In this document: one piece after another, positions 9,320 to 22,692 of the stretch | How the letters are laid out: the number at the start of each line of letters is the position of its first letter | Numbering within the stretch: position 1 is the stretch's first letter | Assembly: GCA_023525975.1 (NCBI GenBank) | Contig: CM042021.1 | Coordinates: forward strand, 105,755,501-105,819,500 | Source: Smallanthus sonchifolius | Taxonomy: Eukaryota; Streptophyta; Magnoliopsida; Asterales; Asteraceae | DNA: 64,000 nucleotides | Direction of reading: 5' to 3' | The notes under the pieces: model-generated | Seen by the model: only the letters and a program-made list of their open reading frames with translations | Database searches by the model: none | Told to the model about the DNA's origin: nothing | Program-made: the position numbers and the translations under genes

Positions 9320-12132
9320 AATGGTTTTAGCGAATTAGGTTTCCTTAGTGATACCTAGGCTCTAACCGGACTCATTTAGGGACCAAGATTTCTAAGACTT
9401 GCATCACACCAAAAACACCCAAGACTTGAGCATAGGAATTCCAACCGTTGCCGAACAATTTGTGTAGACTATTAGTGTATGGAGTTACACTAGGGTACCA
9501 TTAGCTACACTAATACAATTACATGGCACATGTAATGAACACTTAAACACATACAACAATGTGGAAATAATAAACACTTACAACATGTTACTGTTCGGAT
9601 TACGAGTCAAGAATAGCGGGTACTCGGCATACTGCAACCTTAGGAGATCGAGTTACGAGCTGAGCTTGGACGACGATGGCGGTGATCGTCAGTTATCGAT
9701 CTTGGTATCACAACAGGCTGAACCCGTACCAGAATCTGTACCTATACCTGCACCACAACTACTCCAGCCATGGAGGCAATTATCTTCCTAACGTATGTAC
9801 GGTATAAATACTCTACTTCATAAGTTGTCGGATCGGATGCCTAGACTCTCGCCATGATATATGGCAGGCATGATTGCCCAGACAGAAGGGAATTCAAGGT
9901 GTATAAGCAGGACTAAATGGGAGAGAACTCCAAGGGTTAGGAGACCCAGACATACATCAGGATCATGTGGATCCATGCATATATACAGACTTGGAGCATG
10001 GGTTGCTCGACACTAATTTGAGGATCTCTGCCCAACACATAGTGCCTGAATTTCACCATACACAATTTATCTTAAGAGACACTGGTGGTGCCTCTCTACC
10101 ATTAGCCTCATCCGACAACAGCCATATTCGGCAGAGTCATGAGTATTGATACACATAATCAAGAGTAATCCGATAAAACAATACACACTCCTGTACAAAT
10201 GTGCAAACGCGATCTAATGATTATTTCAAATCCCTTTTGATTAAAAGCTAGGGATAGAAGGAACACTATAGGGATCAGGCAAGGCAAATTATCATTACGG
10301 GTGCACACGTAGTCATAATTTGCAGTGCATGGGAACTTTAGTGAGTCTTGCTGTCTAAGCTGATGATCAACCCATGTTCTCAATCACTTGAATAAGGATT
10401 GGATCTTAACAAATCAGACTTCTCAATTAGGTGCTCACAAAGCATTCTCCTAGTTTTGGAGGAACGAGAGAAAATTCAAATTGAATTCAACCAATCCTTA
10501 GTAAATCCTGAACGACGAAGGAATTTGCACATTCATTATTTGAGATTCTACTTGTCAGGAATGCTTCAAATTGAGCGTTACCACAACTAACGCTTACAAT
10601 AATTGCACAATTATTGTGGGAGATTATGGCATAATCTCAAGATCCATCGTATAATTTAGTCTCACATATACTTGAAATTTTCGTCAGGAGTGCCAGGCAC
10701 TAACTCCGGTAATGGGGCAGAAAATATTTCTGACCCGCATACACATAGTACCTATGAGGTATTGTGGAAGCTCTATGTGAGACAAATAGCTAATCTGACA
10801 TTTCAGAATATCGGTCAAACAGGGTTGCTCTCACAGCCATTGACATTCAATATACCTTTAAGTCTAACTATTCTCTCGGTAATGGATAAGCCGGGGTTGA
10901 TGCTCAAGCGAATGCCAAAGAAACCTAAGTGTGGACTAACGACTATTGTCGCACTAACAGGGAAAAGACATTTAAAACTCTTAAAGGAGTCCCAAATGCG
11001 GAATTTCATGCTAATCTCATTAGTTCATGATATGCATAAGGGACTTAAGCTCGAGCTATTCACAACAGGCCACTGTCCACAAAGAGTTGAGAAGAATAAT
11101 TTATTACTCTTTTGTACTCGCACTTCCCCAAAGTTCATCTTGTTGGATGGATCCCAGATTTAGCCTAGAAGAGATGTGTGATTGCATCTTTCACTCCTAG
11201 TTTTCTATAATTGGGAAGCTCTAGAGCATCTATTGTTAAGAAATGATCTCTTGGAGTAGACTCAGTTAGAATACAAAAGTCTCAACGTTTAACACTCATT
11301 ACCTTAATTTTATCCTTGTGCTAAGGATTTTGAGGCTATAACCTATATGAGTGGAATACGTAACAGTAAGTCACTAAAGCACCATTCAAACACTAAGGAA
11401 GTGCATACACACTGTATGACAAATAGTTGGCTATCAACCCTTTCTGCCAACTTAATGGGTTGACAAACCCATAGCCCATTTTGGGGAAAGCACTAATTCG
11501 ATGAGACCATTCTCACAGGATTACTATTCATTCCCTCAGCTAGACGGAATGTGAATATTCCAAACAAACATCGAACTTCGTATGGCTTACATACTTTGAA
11601 GTTATGATAGTCGAGACATGAGTTTACAGATCAGGACGCTACAACCCAAAGGCTAGTCTGCCTCAGAAGGGTGGTACAAGCAACGGGTAAAGTGGTGATT
11701 AGACTCGAACTTTGCTAGTAAGAGCACACAAGGAATCTTGAAATATTAAATCAATTATGACCCATTTTAAAGGAAGATCATAGATGACACGAAACCTGAA
11801 TTAAGAATAAAGCCTTAGTCCGAGAAAATGCTTTCGAAAAGCATAAGAGGGACAAACATAAAGTTTCATTTCCGTACTGTGTCATTACTACCCAGTATTC
11901 AACTAAAACCTAGACACCTCGTCGAGTAATTCTTTCCCAAGATCTATAGAGATCTGCTTTTGTGACAAAGTGAGTAGACGAATAGAGGGTATGTGTCAAC
12001 ATACGCTCAAGATTCGCAGGCACCATTCCTTTCATTACCAGGAATGAGCATCATATAACCCTACCATATTGAGGGTAATCAAATAAAGTGGTTCTTGCAC
12101 GTTTAATATAGTTAGTCGGGGAAGTATTCGCT
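9320..12132 (+). mobile_element. Decayed internal region 1 of the chromovirus (no recognisable gag, protease or RT)
   Basis: This should hold gag and the first part of pol, but I see only frames of up to 163 codons in mixed phases. The frame at 9561-9791 with a Pro/Glu/Val-rich tail may be a gag relic. The frame at 10672-11163 is unchanged in length in the second copy but matches nothing I know. The distance from primer site to integrase is about 2.8 kb, too short for complete gag, protease, RT and RNase H. The region is nearly identical to 16212-19024, so most of the decay preceded the duplication. Confidence 0.75.
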
Positions 12133-12897
12133 TTGCTTTCGAATACCGACTACCAAGTAAATGGAATCAAACAATTGATACCTAAGTTGGATGATACAGA
12201 TAGAATTTGGGTACCAGGTATCGGTAGCCTATGTGGAAGGTTATGGATGAAGTCCATAAGCCCAAGTACTCCATTCATCCAGAATCGAATAAAACGTATA
12301 AGGATCCCGAGGAACTCCATTATGTGGCAAAACATGAAGGGATAAATTGCTATCTATGTTGGGAGATAACCGACAGTAAAAGCAGAATGTTAGGAATCAC
12401 CTGAGTGAACGCAAAAACCGCAAGTTCCTCAATGGAAATGGGAGGAGAATTCCATAGGTTTCATTACAAATCTACCCAGAACACCTAATGGCTATGATAC
12501 TATATGGGTAATCGTCAGTCGTTTGACGAAATCCACTCACTCCCTACCAATAAAGGAGACAGATAAAAGTAAGAAGCGTGCGAGGCTAAATATTAAGGAA
12601 ATTGAGGCTAGGCATGGTACGCCAATTTTCATTTTCTCTAATAGGGACAGTCAAATCATGTCAAGAACCTGGCAGTCAGTACAAGAAGCCTTGGGCACAT
12701 GCCTTGACATGAGCACTGCATATCATTCCTAAAAGAACGGTCAAGGTAAAAAGGACCATCCAACTTTAAAAGATGTGCTCCGTGCGTGTGTAATCGATTT
12801 CGGAGGAAATTGGGATACTCACCACCGTTGGCTGAGTTTTCATATAATACCAACTACCATACCAGCATTAAAGCCGCTCCGTTGAGGCTTTGTATGG
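12133..12897 (+). pseudogene. Chromovirus integrase remnant, copy 1
   Basis: Reading across frames, this stretch follows the order of a gypsy integrase. DDTDRIWVP is followed by the degenerate zinc-binding region (GRLWMKSISPS, WQNMKG), then GYDTIWVIV near 12490. The frame 12523-12732 carries TKSTHSLPIKETDKSKK and the catalytic-core segment ARHGTPIFIFSNRDSQIMSR, where active families read ISDRD; the second catalytic Asp region is therefore altered. A stop interrupts AYHS near 12730, and the segment around the catalytic Glu is frameshifted. The enzyme would insert cDNA into chromatin; this copy cannot. Confidence 0.8.
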
Positions 12898-13550
12898 TTG
12901 TAAGTGTCGCTCATCGCTATGTTGGGTAAAGGTTGGCAAAAAGCATTTGACTGGTCCTGATATTGGCTAGGAAACCATTGATAAGATCGTTAAAATCAAA
13001 GATCGTCTGAAAACCACTCAATGCAGACGAAAGAGAGTTGTGCTAGCAACAGACGAAAGCCATTAAAATTCCAAGTGGGAGACAAAGTCATGTTAAAGGT
13101 CTCATCTTGGAAAGGAATTGCAAGATTTGACAACCGTGGCAAGCCCTAGGTACGTTGAACCATTTGAAATTTTGACTAGGGTTGGCCCTGTGGCATACAA
13201 GCTCAACTCGCCACAATATCTAAGCAATGTACATGATACGTTTCATGTATCAAATCTCAAGAAGTGCTTATCAGACGAGACATTAATTATACCGCCTGAT
13301 GAGATTCACATAGATAACAAGCTACACTTCGTTGAGGAACCCATTGAAGTCTCAGATTGGAAGGTTCAGAAAACAAGGCGTAGTCGAATCAAACTGTTTA
13401 AAGTACGTTGGAATTCAAAGCGTGGTCCTGAGTATACACGGGAACGAGAGGATCAAATGAAAACAAAATACCCATCCTTGTTCAAGGATACACCAATTCA
13501 AGAAGACACGAATTGAATTTCGGGACGAAATTCTTTTAACATGGGGAGAA
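12898..13550 (+). pseudogene. Chromovirus integrase C-terminus and chromodomain, copy 1
   Basis: This repeats the segment at 5969-6626. Relative to that copy it lacks five bases (the CTTAA region near 13143), which breaks the frame between the GDKVMLKV module and the NPRYVEPF module, so the readable frame starts only at 13118 and ends at 13516. The chromodomain-like tail (HFVEEPIEVSDWKV to GPEYTREREDQ) is unchanged. A polypurine tract ends directly before LTR2. Confidence 0.85.
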
Positions 13551-14567
13551 TGTGACACCCGACATTTCAGGTCAACATCCGTACACGATATAAACGAGTT
13601 TATATTATATTTGTTTTCGTGATTTCCCTAATTGCATAAATTAGGACATTAAAGTCTAAGAAAAGCCGTACGTTGTTTCATTTCATATTTTGGTAATTTT
13701 AGGAGTTACCGGTTCACATACCCGTATAACTTGACTAAATACGAACGTTAGTGATTAAATTAAATAACCAAGAAAAATATATAGACATATATATTACTCG
13801 AACCTTACGTTGGACAATAATTCATTTTTAGACTAAAATATATAAAAATACGTAAAAGTAAACTAACGAACTCTTTCGAAAATGCTATCGTATAGCGTCA
13901 CCTTTAGGTATTTATACCTACAAATAATCACCCCAACGAATTATACGATCCAAGATTTCGATATTTTTCATTGACGAGCCATAAACTTACTAAATTTATA
14001 ATACCGTGAAGAATCTAAACCGAATTAAATTACCATTTGGAACTCTAATTGATACTAATACCATTAATAAATTAATACTTAAATTTAATTATTATTAACC
14101 CAAACCACCCTTGACTTTCTCGACCAAAATCCCAGGGAATACTCCATTCCCACTTCCTGCGACCCATACCCCATGCCTTGGAGAATCAGATATACACCAT
14201 ACCCCTTCACTCGAAATCTCACGATTCCTCTCGTTTTCCTCATTTTCTTACGGCAATTTTCCCCATTCCTCTTCAAGTTGAATCCAAGTTTTAGGGCAAA
14301 ATCCACCCTATTTCGGTGTTATAAGAAAAGTTCCAAGTGTTTTTCTCAAGAATCAAGCTAAGGAGTTCAAGACCCTTCTCTGTTTCTCTCAAAATCGTCA
14401 TCTCTGTCAAGAGGTAAAAACTCGATACCATTCATATTATTTTCTTTAAAACCGTATCTAAGCATACAGTTTACTCGAACGTAAGAAAAATAACTAGAAA
14501 AGTGTGTCGAATTTAAGTTTAAAACATAAAAATATGCAGGACTGATCCTGTCAAAACGAAATGACAG

Positions 14568-14836
14568 TATCGAAACTATAGTTTCGATACCTGTTTCTCA
14601 ATCGAAACTAGGAGTTTCGATACCTGTTTCTCAATCGAAACTAGGAGTTTCGATACCAGTCTGATCGAAACTAGGAGTTTCGATACCTATTTCTCAATCG
14701 AAACTAGGTAGTTTCGATACCTAGTACTCAATCGAAACTAGATAGTTTCGATACCCAGTTTGCTTAATCGAAACTAGGTAGTTTCGACATCTGTTCTGTT
14801 CTGTCCTGTTCAATCGAAACTAGGTAGTTTCGATAC
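14568..14836. repeat. Palindrome array in LTR2 (eight units)
   Basis: The same array as in LTR1, with eight units of ATCGAAACT...AGTTTCGAT. The unit lost is one of the AGG-loop copies joined by ACCTGTTTCTCA. Confidence 0.9.
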
Positions 14837-15623
14837 CTGGTCATCAGTCCCATTTAGCAGTAACTTTGAACTGTTTTTACAACAAAACAAGTGTTGAACA
14901 ACTAAGAGGATATTTTAAACAAAAACAACCAGATTTACAAATTCGGTGAACAATTTGCAATATGAGACGTTCGGTCTTAACACAATTTACCCTTTGGTAT
15001 CTAGGGTACAAATAGTCAAGTTGACTAGAACAAATATCGTACAAGCATACACAAACTCAAGGTGAGTTTCACGGCCCCTTTTTACTGTTTTGTACTATTT
15101 GGGGGAAGAACATACTTATAACTAGTTTTATATGATAACAAGAAAACAAGACCCGACCTTTATGTTTGCATGAGTGAACACATTTGGAGCCCGTAGAGTC
15201 CCCTGATCATCATATTTATAACCATTAGCTATAGATTAGCCTGAGATTCTATGGATAGTAATATTGGGTCTGACACCCCCGGTCATGGTTAGTCGCGCTA
15301 ACCATGGGTCCCTCTGGCCAAATGACTGCATAGTGTTCTAATATTGCTCGTGAGGGGCAAAACACCTGGTCTTGGTTTGGTTATGCCTCATGTATGTACA
15401 TATTATTTGTATTCCTAGCTAGTTTACAAATGGGTCAAACATTACTTGTTTTGTTTATCATATTCATTGAAACGTTTTCGTGCAGATGGATCTACCAATC
15501 ACTTATACACCAATGGTTTTGCCATTCGTTTACGTGGAAATGTTTTTATCAATGTTTTCAAGGAAAACAGTTTCATATTATGGCCATGTACACTGTACCA
15601 ATGTTTTCAGGAAAAATGACTTA

Positions 15624-15760
15624 TTTTATGACTATGAAGTCATCATATGTTTTCAATCGGGAAAACTACTCGTTTTATGACTATGAAGTCATCATATGTT
15701 TTCATTGGGAAAACTACTCATTTTATGACTATGAAGTCATCACATGTTTTCGAGGAAAAC
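15624..15760. repeat. 48-bp tandem repeat in LTR2
   Basis: Equivalent to 8732-8868, with the same number of copies and a few substitutions. Confidence 0.85.
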
Positions 15761-16199
15761 AACCTTACATTAAACTCGTGTACATATTTTCAATGTTTTC
15801 AAGGAAAACAGTTTCGTATCATGGCCGTGTGCACAATATCAATGTTTTCAAGGAAAATCACTTTACATTGCAACCATCAAACCTATGAACTCACCAACTT
15901 TAGTGTTGACATTTTTAAGTATGTTTTTCAGGTAACCTTTAGCCATGGCGCGGTTGGAATAGGCTAGCTATGTTGGATCAATTCCTAGTAGCTGGAAGGA
16001 CGTAGAATATCAAGTCTCAAGTCTATCGTTGATCTAGAAGAATTCAGATCATAGTATTACTTAGTTTTAGTAATTGTACATGTAATCAATTCTTAGAAAT
16101 CACAATTACCGCTTCCGCTATCGTGTAATGAACCAATCGTTACAACCTGTATTTATTTATTTATTCATTAAGTAAATATAATTTGGGGGTGTGACAGAT

Positions 16200-16211
16200 T
16201 GGTATCAGAGC
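16200..16211 (+). promoter_or_regulatory. tRNA-Met primer binding site after LTR2
   Basis: TGGTATCAGAGC begins three bases after LTR2, as after LTR1. Confidence 0.92.
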
Positions 16212-19024
16212 AATGGTTTTAGCGAATTAGGTTTCCTTAGTGATACCTAGGCTCTAACCGGACTCATTTAGGGACCAAGATTTCTAAGACTTGCATCACA
16301 CCAAAAACACCCAAGACTTGAGCATAGGAATTCCAACCGTTGCCGAACAATTTGTGTAGACTATTAGTGTATGGAGTTACACTAGGGTACCATTAGCTAC
16401 ACTAATACAATTACATGGCACATGTAATGAACACTTAAACACATACAACAATGTGGAAATAATAAACACTTACAACATGTTACTGTTCGGATTACGAGTC
16501 AAGAATAGCGGGTACTCGGCATACTGCAACCTTAGGAGATCGAGTTACGAGCTGAGCTTGGACGACGATGGCGGCGATCGTCAGTTATCGATCTTGGTAT
16601 CACAACAGGCTGAACCCGTACCAGAATCTGTACCTATACCTGCACCACAACTACTCCAGCCATGGAGGCAATTATCTTCCTAACGTATGTACGGTATAAA
16701 TACTCTACTTCATAAGTTGTCGGATCGGATGCCTAGACTCTCGCCATGATATATGGCAGGCATGATTGCCCAGACAGAAGGGAATTCAAGGTGTATAAGC
16801 AGGACTAAATGGGAGAGAACTCCAAGGGTTAGGAGACCCAGACATACATCAGGATCATGTGGATCCATGCATATATACAGACTTGGAGCATGGGTTGCTC
16901 GACACTCATTTGAGGATCTCTGCCCAACACATAGTGCCTGAATTTCACCATACACAATTTATCTTAAGAGACACTGGTGGTGCCTCTCTACCATTAGCCT
17001 CATCCGACAACAGCCATATTCGGCAGAGTCATGAGTATTGATACACATAATCAAGAGTAATCCGATAAAACAATACACACTCCTGTACAAATGTGCAAAC
17101 GCGATCTAATGATTATTTCAAATCCCTTTTGATTAAAAGCTAGGGATAGAAGGAACACTATAGGGATCAGGCAAGGCAAATTATCATTACGGGTGCACAC
17201 GTAATCATAATTTGCAGTGCATGGGAACTTTAGTGAGTCTTGCTGTCTAAGCTGATGATCAACCCATGTTCTCAATCACTTGAATAAGGATTGGATCTTA
17301 ACAAATCAGACTTCTCAATTAGGTGCTCACAAAGCATTCTCCTAGTTTTGGAGGAACGAGAGAAAATTCAAATTGAATTCAACCAATCCTTAGTAAATCC
17401 TGAACGACGAAGGAATTTGCACATTCATTATTTGAGATTCTACTTGTCAGGAATGCTTCAAATTGAGCGTTACCACAACTAACGCTTACAATAATTGCAC
17501 AATTATTGTGGGAGATTATGGCATAATCTCAAGATCCATCGTATAATTTAGTCTCACATATACTTGAAATTTTCGTCAGGAGTGCCAGGCACTAACTCCG
17601 GTAATGGGGCAGAAAATATTTCTGACCCGCATACACATAGTACCTATGAGGTATTGTGGAAGCTCTATGTGAGACAAATAGCTAATCTGACATTTCAGAA
17701 TATCGGTCAAACAGGGTTGCTCTCACAGCCATTGACATTCAATATACCTTTAAGTCTAACTATTCTCTCGGTAATGGATAAGCCGGAGTTGATGCTCAAG
17801 CGAATGCCAAAGAAACCTAAGTGTGGACTAACGACTATTGTCGCACTAACAGGGAAAAGACATTTAAAACTCTTAAAGGAGTCCCAAATGCGGAATTTCA
17901 TGCTAATCTCATTAGTTCATGATATGCATAAGGGACTTAAGCTCGAGCTATTCACAACAGGCCACTGTCCACAAAGAGTTGAGAAGAATAATTTATTACT
18001 CTTTTGTACTCGCACTTCCCCAAAGTTCATCTTGTTGGATGGATCCCAGATTTAGCCTAGAAGAGATGTGTGATTGCATCTTTCACTCCTAGTTTTCTAT
18101 AATTGGGAAGCTCTAGAGCATCTATTGTTAAGAAATGATCTCTTGGAGTAGACTCAGTTAGAATACAAAAGTCTCAACGTTTAACACTCATTACCTTAAT
18201 TTTATCCTTGTGCTAAGGATTTTGAGGCTATAACCTATATGAGTGGAATACGTAACAGTAAGTCACTAAAGCACCATTCAAACACTAAGGAAGTGCATAC
18301 ACACTGTATGACAAATAGTTGGCTATCAACCCTTTCTGCCAACTTAATGGGTTGACAAACCCATAGCCCATTTTGGGGAAAACACTAATTCGATGAGACC
18401 ATTCTCACAGTATTACTATTCATTCCCTCAGCTAGACGGAATGTGAATATTCCAAACAAACATCGAACTTCGTATGGCTTACATACTTTGAAGTTATGAT
18501 AGTCGAGACATGAGTTTACAGATCAGGACGCTACAACCCAAAGGCTAGTCTGCCTCAGAAGGGTGGTACATGCAACGGGTAAAGTGGTGATTAGACTCGA
18601 ACTTTGCTAGTAAGAGCACACAAGGAATCTTGAAATATTAAATCAATTATGACCCATTTTAAAGGAAGATCATAGATAACACGAAACCTGAATTAAGAAT
18701 AAAGCCTTAGTCCGAGAAAATGCTTTCGAAAAGCATAAGAGGGACAAACATAAAGTTTCATTTCCGTACTGTGTCATTACTACCCAGTATTCAACTAAAA
18801 CCTAGACACCTCGTCGAGTAATTCTTTCCCAAGATCTATAGAGATCTGCTTTTGTGACAAAGTGAGTAGACGAATAGAGGGTATGTGTCAACATACGCTC
18901 AAGATTCGCAGGCACCATTCCTTTCATTACCAGGAATGAGCATCACATAACCCTACCATATTGAGGGTAATCAAATAAAGTGGTTCTTGCACGTTTAATA
19001 TAGTTATTCGGGGAAGTATTCGCT
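16212..19024 (+). mobile_element. Decayed internal region 2 of the chromovirus
   Basis: A near-identical copy of 9320-12132. The same short frames recur at the same spacing (16453-16683, 17564-18055) with only scattered substitutions and the same broken structure. No gag, protease or RT motif can be recognised. Confidence 0.75.
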
Positions 19025-19789
19025 TTGCTTTCGAATACCGACTACCAAGTAAATGGAATCAAACAATTGAAACCTAAGTTGGATGATACAGATAGAATTT
19101 GGGTACCAGGTATCGGTAGCCTATGTGGAAGGTTATGGATGAAGTCCATAAGCCCAGGTATTCCATTCATCCAGAATCGAATAAAACGTATAAGGATCCC
19201 GAGGAACTCCATTATGTGGCAAAACATGAAGGGAGAAATTGCTATCTATGTTGGGAGATAACCGACAGTAAAAGCAGAATGTTAGGAATCACCTGAGTGA
19301 ACGTAAAAACCGCAGATTCCTCAATGGAAATGGGAGGAGAATTCCATAGGTTTCATTACAAATCTACCCAGAACACCTAACGGCTATGATACTATATGGG
19401 TAATCGTCAGTCGTTTGACTAAATCCGCTCACTCCCTACCAATAAAGGAGACAGATAAAAGTAAGAAGCGTGCGAGGCTAAATATTAAGGAAATTGAGGC
19501 TAGGCATGGTACGCCAATTTTCATTTTCTCTAATAGGGACAGTCAAATCATGTCAAGAACCTGGCAGTCAGTACAAGAAGCCTTGGGCACATGCCTTGAC
19601 ATGAGCACTGCATATCATTCCTAGAAGAACGGTCCAGGTAAAAAGGACCATCCAACTATAAAAGATGTGCTCCGTGCGTGTGCAATTGATTTCGGAGGAA
19701 ATTGGGATACTCACCACCGTTGGCTGAGTTTTCATATAATACCAACTACCATACCAGCATTAAAGCCGCTCCGTTGAGGCTTTGTATGG
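19025..19789 (+). pseudogene. Chromovirus integrase remnant, copy 2
   Basis: Equivalent to 12133-12897. The zinc-binding-region frame is slightly longer here (19025-19261, ending EIAIYVGR), because copy 1 has a stop after the shared WQNMKG. The catalytic-core frame is 19415-19624 with TKSAHSLPIKETDK. The same stop after AYHS shows that this lesion predates the duplication. Confidence 0.8.
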
Positions 19790-20446
19790 TTGTAAGTGTC
19801 GCTCATCGCTATGTTGGGTAAAGGTTGGCAAAAAGCATTTGACTGGTCCTGATATTGGCTAGGAAACCATTGATAAGATCGTTAAAATCAAAGATCGTCT
19901 GAAAACCACTCAATGCAGACGAAAGAGAGTTGTGCTAGCAACAGACGAAAGCCATTAAAATTCCAAGTGGGAGACAAAGTCATGTTAAAGGTCTCATCTT
20001 GGAAAGGAATTGCAAGATTTGACAACCGTGGCAAGCTTAACCCTAGGTACGTTGAACCATTTGAAATTTTGACTAGGGTTGGCCCTGTGGCATACAAGCT
20101 CAAGTCGCCACAAGATCTAAGCAATGTACATGATACGTTTCATGTATCAAATCTCAAAAAGTGCTTATCAGACGAGACATTAATTATACCGCCTGATGAG
20201 ATTCACATAGATAACAAGCTACACTTCGTTGAGGAACCCATTGAAGTCTCAGATTGGAAGGTTCAGAAAACAAGGCGTAGTCGAATCAAACTGTTTAAAG
20301 TACGTTGGAATTCAAAGCGTGGTCCTGAGTATACACGGGAACGAGAGGATCAAATGAAAAAAAAATACCCATCCTTGTTCAAGGATACACCATTCAAGAA
20401 GACACGAATTGAATTTCGGGACGAAATTCTTTTAACAAGGGGAGAA
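19790..20446 (+). pseudogene. Chromovirus integrase C-terminus and chromodomain, copy 2
   Basis: Equivalent to 5969-6626, with the five bases missing from copy 1 present. The frame from 19913 runs through GDKVMLKV, NPRYVEPFEI and the chromodomain-like tail. A one-base deletion near 20392 shifts it so that it misses the normal stop and reads into LTR3 until 20518. The tail past that point is therefore not a natural protein end. Confidence 0.85.
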
Positions 20447-21463
20447 TGTGACACCCGACATTTCAGGTCAACATCCGTACACGATATAAACGAGTTTATA
20501 TTATATTTGTTTTCGTGATTTCCCTAATTGCATAAATTAGGACATTAAAGTCTAAGAAAAGCCGTACGTTGTTTCATTTCATATTTTGGTAATTCTAAGA
20601 GTTACCGGTTCACATACCCGTATAACTTGACTAAATACGAACGTTAGTGATTAAATTAAATAACCAAGAAAAATATATAGACATATATATTACTCGAACC
20701 TTACGTTGGACAATAATTCATTTTTAGACTAAAATATATAAAAATACGTAAAAGTAAACTAACGAACTCTTTCGAAAATGCTATCGTATAGCGTCACCTT
20801 TAGGTATTTATACCTACAAATAATCACCCCAACGAATTATACGATCCAAGATTTCGATATTTTTCATTGACGAGCCATAAACTTACTAAATTTATAATAC
20901 CGTGAAGAATCTAAACCGAATTAAATTACCATTTGGAACTCTAATTGATACTAATACCATTAATAAATTAATACTTAAATTTAATTATTATTAACCCAAA
21001 CCACCCTTGACTTTCTCGACCAAAATCCCAGGGAATACTCCATTCCCACTTCCTGCGACCCATACCCCGTGCCTTGGAGAATCAGATATACACCATACTC
21101 CTTCACTCGAAATCTCACGATTCCTCTCGTTTTCCTCATTTTCTTACGGCAATTTTCCCCATTCCTCTTCAAGTTGAATCCAAGTTTTAGGGCAAAATCC
21201 ACCATATTTCGGTGTTATAAGAAGAGTTCCAAGTGTTTTTCTCAAGAATCAAGCTAAGGAGTTCAAGACCCTTCTCTGTTTCTCTCAAAATCGTCATCTC
21301 TGTCAAGAGGTAAAAACTCGATACCATTCATATTATTTTCTTTAAAACCGTATCTAAGCATACAGTTTACTCGAACGTAAGAAAAATAACCAGAAAAGTG
21401 TGTCGAATTTAAGTTTAAAACATAAAAATATGCAGGACTGATCCTGTCAAAACGAAATGACAG

Positions 21464-21757
21464 TATCGAAACTATAGTTTCGATACCTGTTTCTCAATCG
21501 AAACTAGGAGTTTCGATACCTGTTTCTCAATCGAAACTAGGAGTTTCGATACCTGTTTCTCAATCGAAACTAGGAGTTTCGATACCAGTCTGATCGAAAC
21601 TAGGAGTTTCGATACCTATTTCTCAATCGAAACTAGGTAGTTTCGATACCTAGTACTCAATCGAAACTAGATAGTTTCGATACCCAGTTTGCTTAATCGA
21701 CACTAGGAAGTTTCGACATCTGTTCTGTTCTGTCCTGTTCTAGGTAGTTTCGATACT
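21464..21757. repeat. Palindrome array in LTR3
   Basis: Seven good units of ATCGAAACT...AGTTTCGAT, one degenerate unit (ATCGACACT...AGTTTCGAC) and one half-deleted unit. The copy number therefore differs among the three LTRs. Confidence 0.88.
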
Positions 21758-22555
21758 TGGTCATCAGTCCCATTTAGCAGTAACTTAGAACTGTTTTTAC
21801 AACAAAACAAGTGTTGAAAAACTAAGAGGATATTTTAAACAAAAACAACCAGATTTACAAAGTCGGTGAACAATTTGCAATATGAGACGTTCGGTCTTAA
21901 CACAATTTACCCTTTGGTATCTAGGGTACAAATAGTCAAGTTGACTAGAACAAATATCGTTACAAGCATACACAAACTCAAGGTGAGTTTCACGGCCCCT
22001 TTTTACTGTTTTGTACTATTTGGGGGAAGAACATACTTATAACTATTTTTATATGATAACAAGAAAACAAGACCCGACCTTTATGTTTGCATGAGTGAAC
22101 ACATTTGGAGCCCGTAAAGTCCCCTGATCATCATATTTATAACCATTAGCTATAGATTAGCCTGAGATTCTATGGATAGTACTATTGGGTCTGACACCCC
22201 CGTTCATGGTTAGTCGCGCTAACCATGGGTCCCTCTGGCCAAATGACTGCATAGTGTTCTAATATTGCTCGTGAGGTACGAGTGAGGGGCAAAACACCTG
22301 GTCTTGGTTTGGTTATGCCTCATGTATGTACATATTATTTGTATTCCTAGCTAGTTTACAAATGGGTCAAACATTACTTGTTTTGTTTATCATATTCATT
22401 GAAACGTTTTCGTGCAGATGGATTTTCCAATCACTTATACACCAATGGTTTTGCCATTCGTTTACGTGAAAATGTTTTTATCAATGTTTTCAAGGAAAAC
22501 AATTTCATATTATGGCCATGTACACAGTACCAATGTTTTCAGGAAAAATGACTTA

Positions 22556-22692
22556 TTTTATGACTATGAAGTCATCATATGTTTTCAATTGGGAAAACTA
22601 CTCGTTTTATGACTATGAAGTCATCATATGTTTTCATTGGGAAAACTACTCGTTTTATGACTATGAAGTCATCACATGTTTTCGAGGAAAAC
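22556..22692. repeat. 48-bp tandem repeat in LTR3
   Basis: Equivalent to 8732-8868. Confidence 0.85.

Larger units (their letters stand above)
13551..16196 (+). mobile_element. LTR2 of the tandem chromovirus array
   Basis: A 2,646-bp LTR with the same ends as LTR1 (TGTGACACCC...GTGTGACA). It is shorter mainly because its palindrome array has one unit fewer. In roughly the first 0.7 kb it shares variants with LTR3 against LTR1; further right its own private variants dominate and LTR1 agrees with LTR3. Confidence 0.93.

Noticed and set aside
10672..11163. 163-codon frame conserved in both internal regions of the chromovirus array
   Set aside because: No recognisable domain. Identity between copies is explained by recent duplication, and neighbouring frames are broken.
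19913..20518. Longer chromodomain protein extending past the polypurine tract
   Set aside because: The extension results from a one-base deletion that shifts the frame into LTR3; it is not a family feature.
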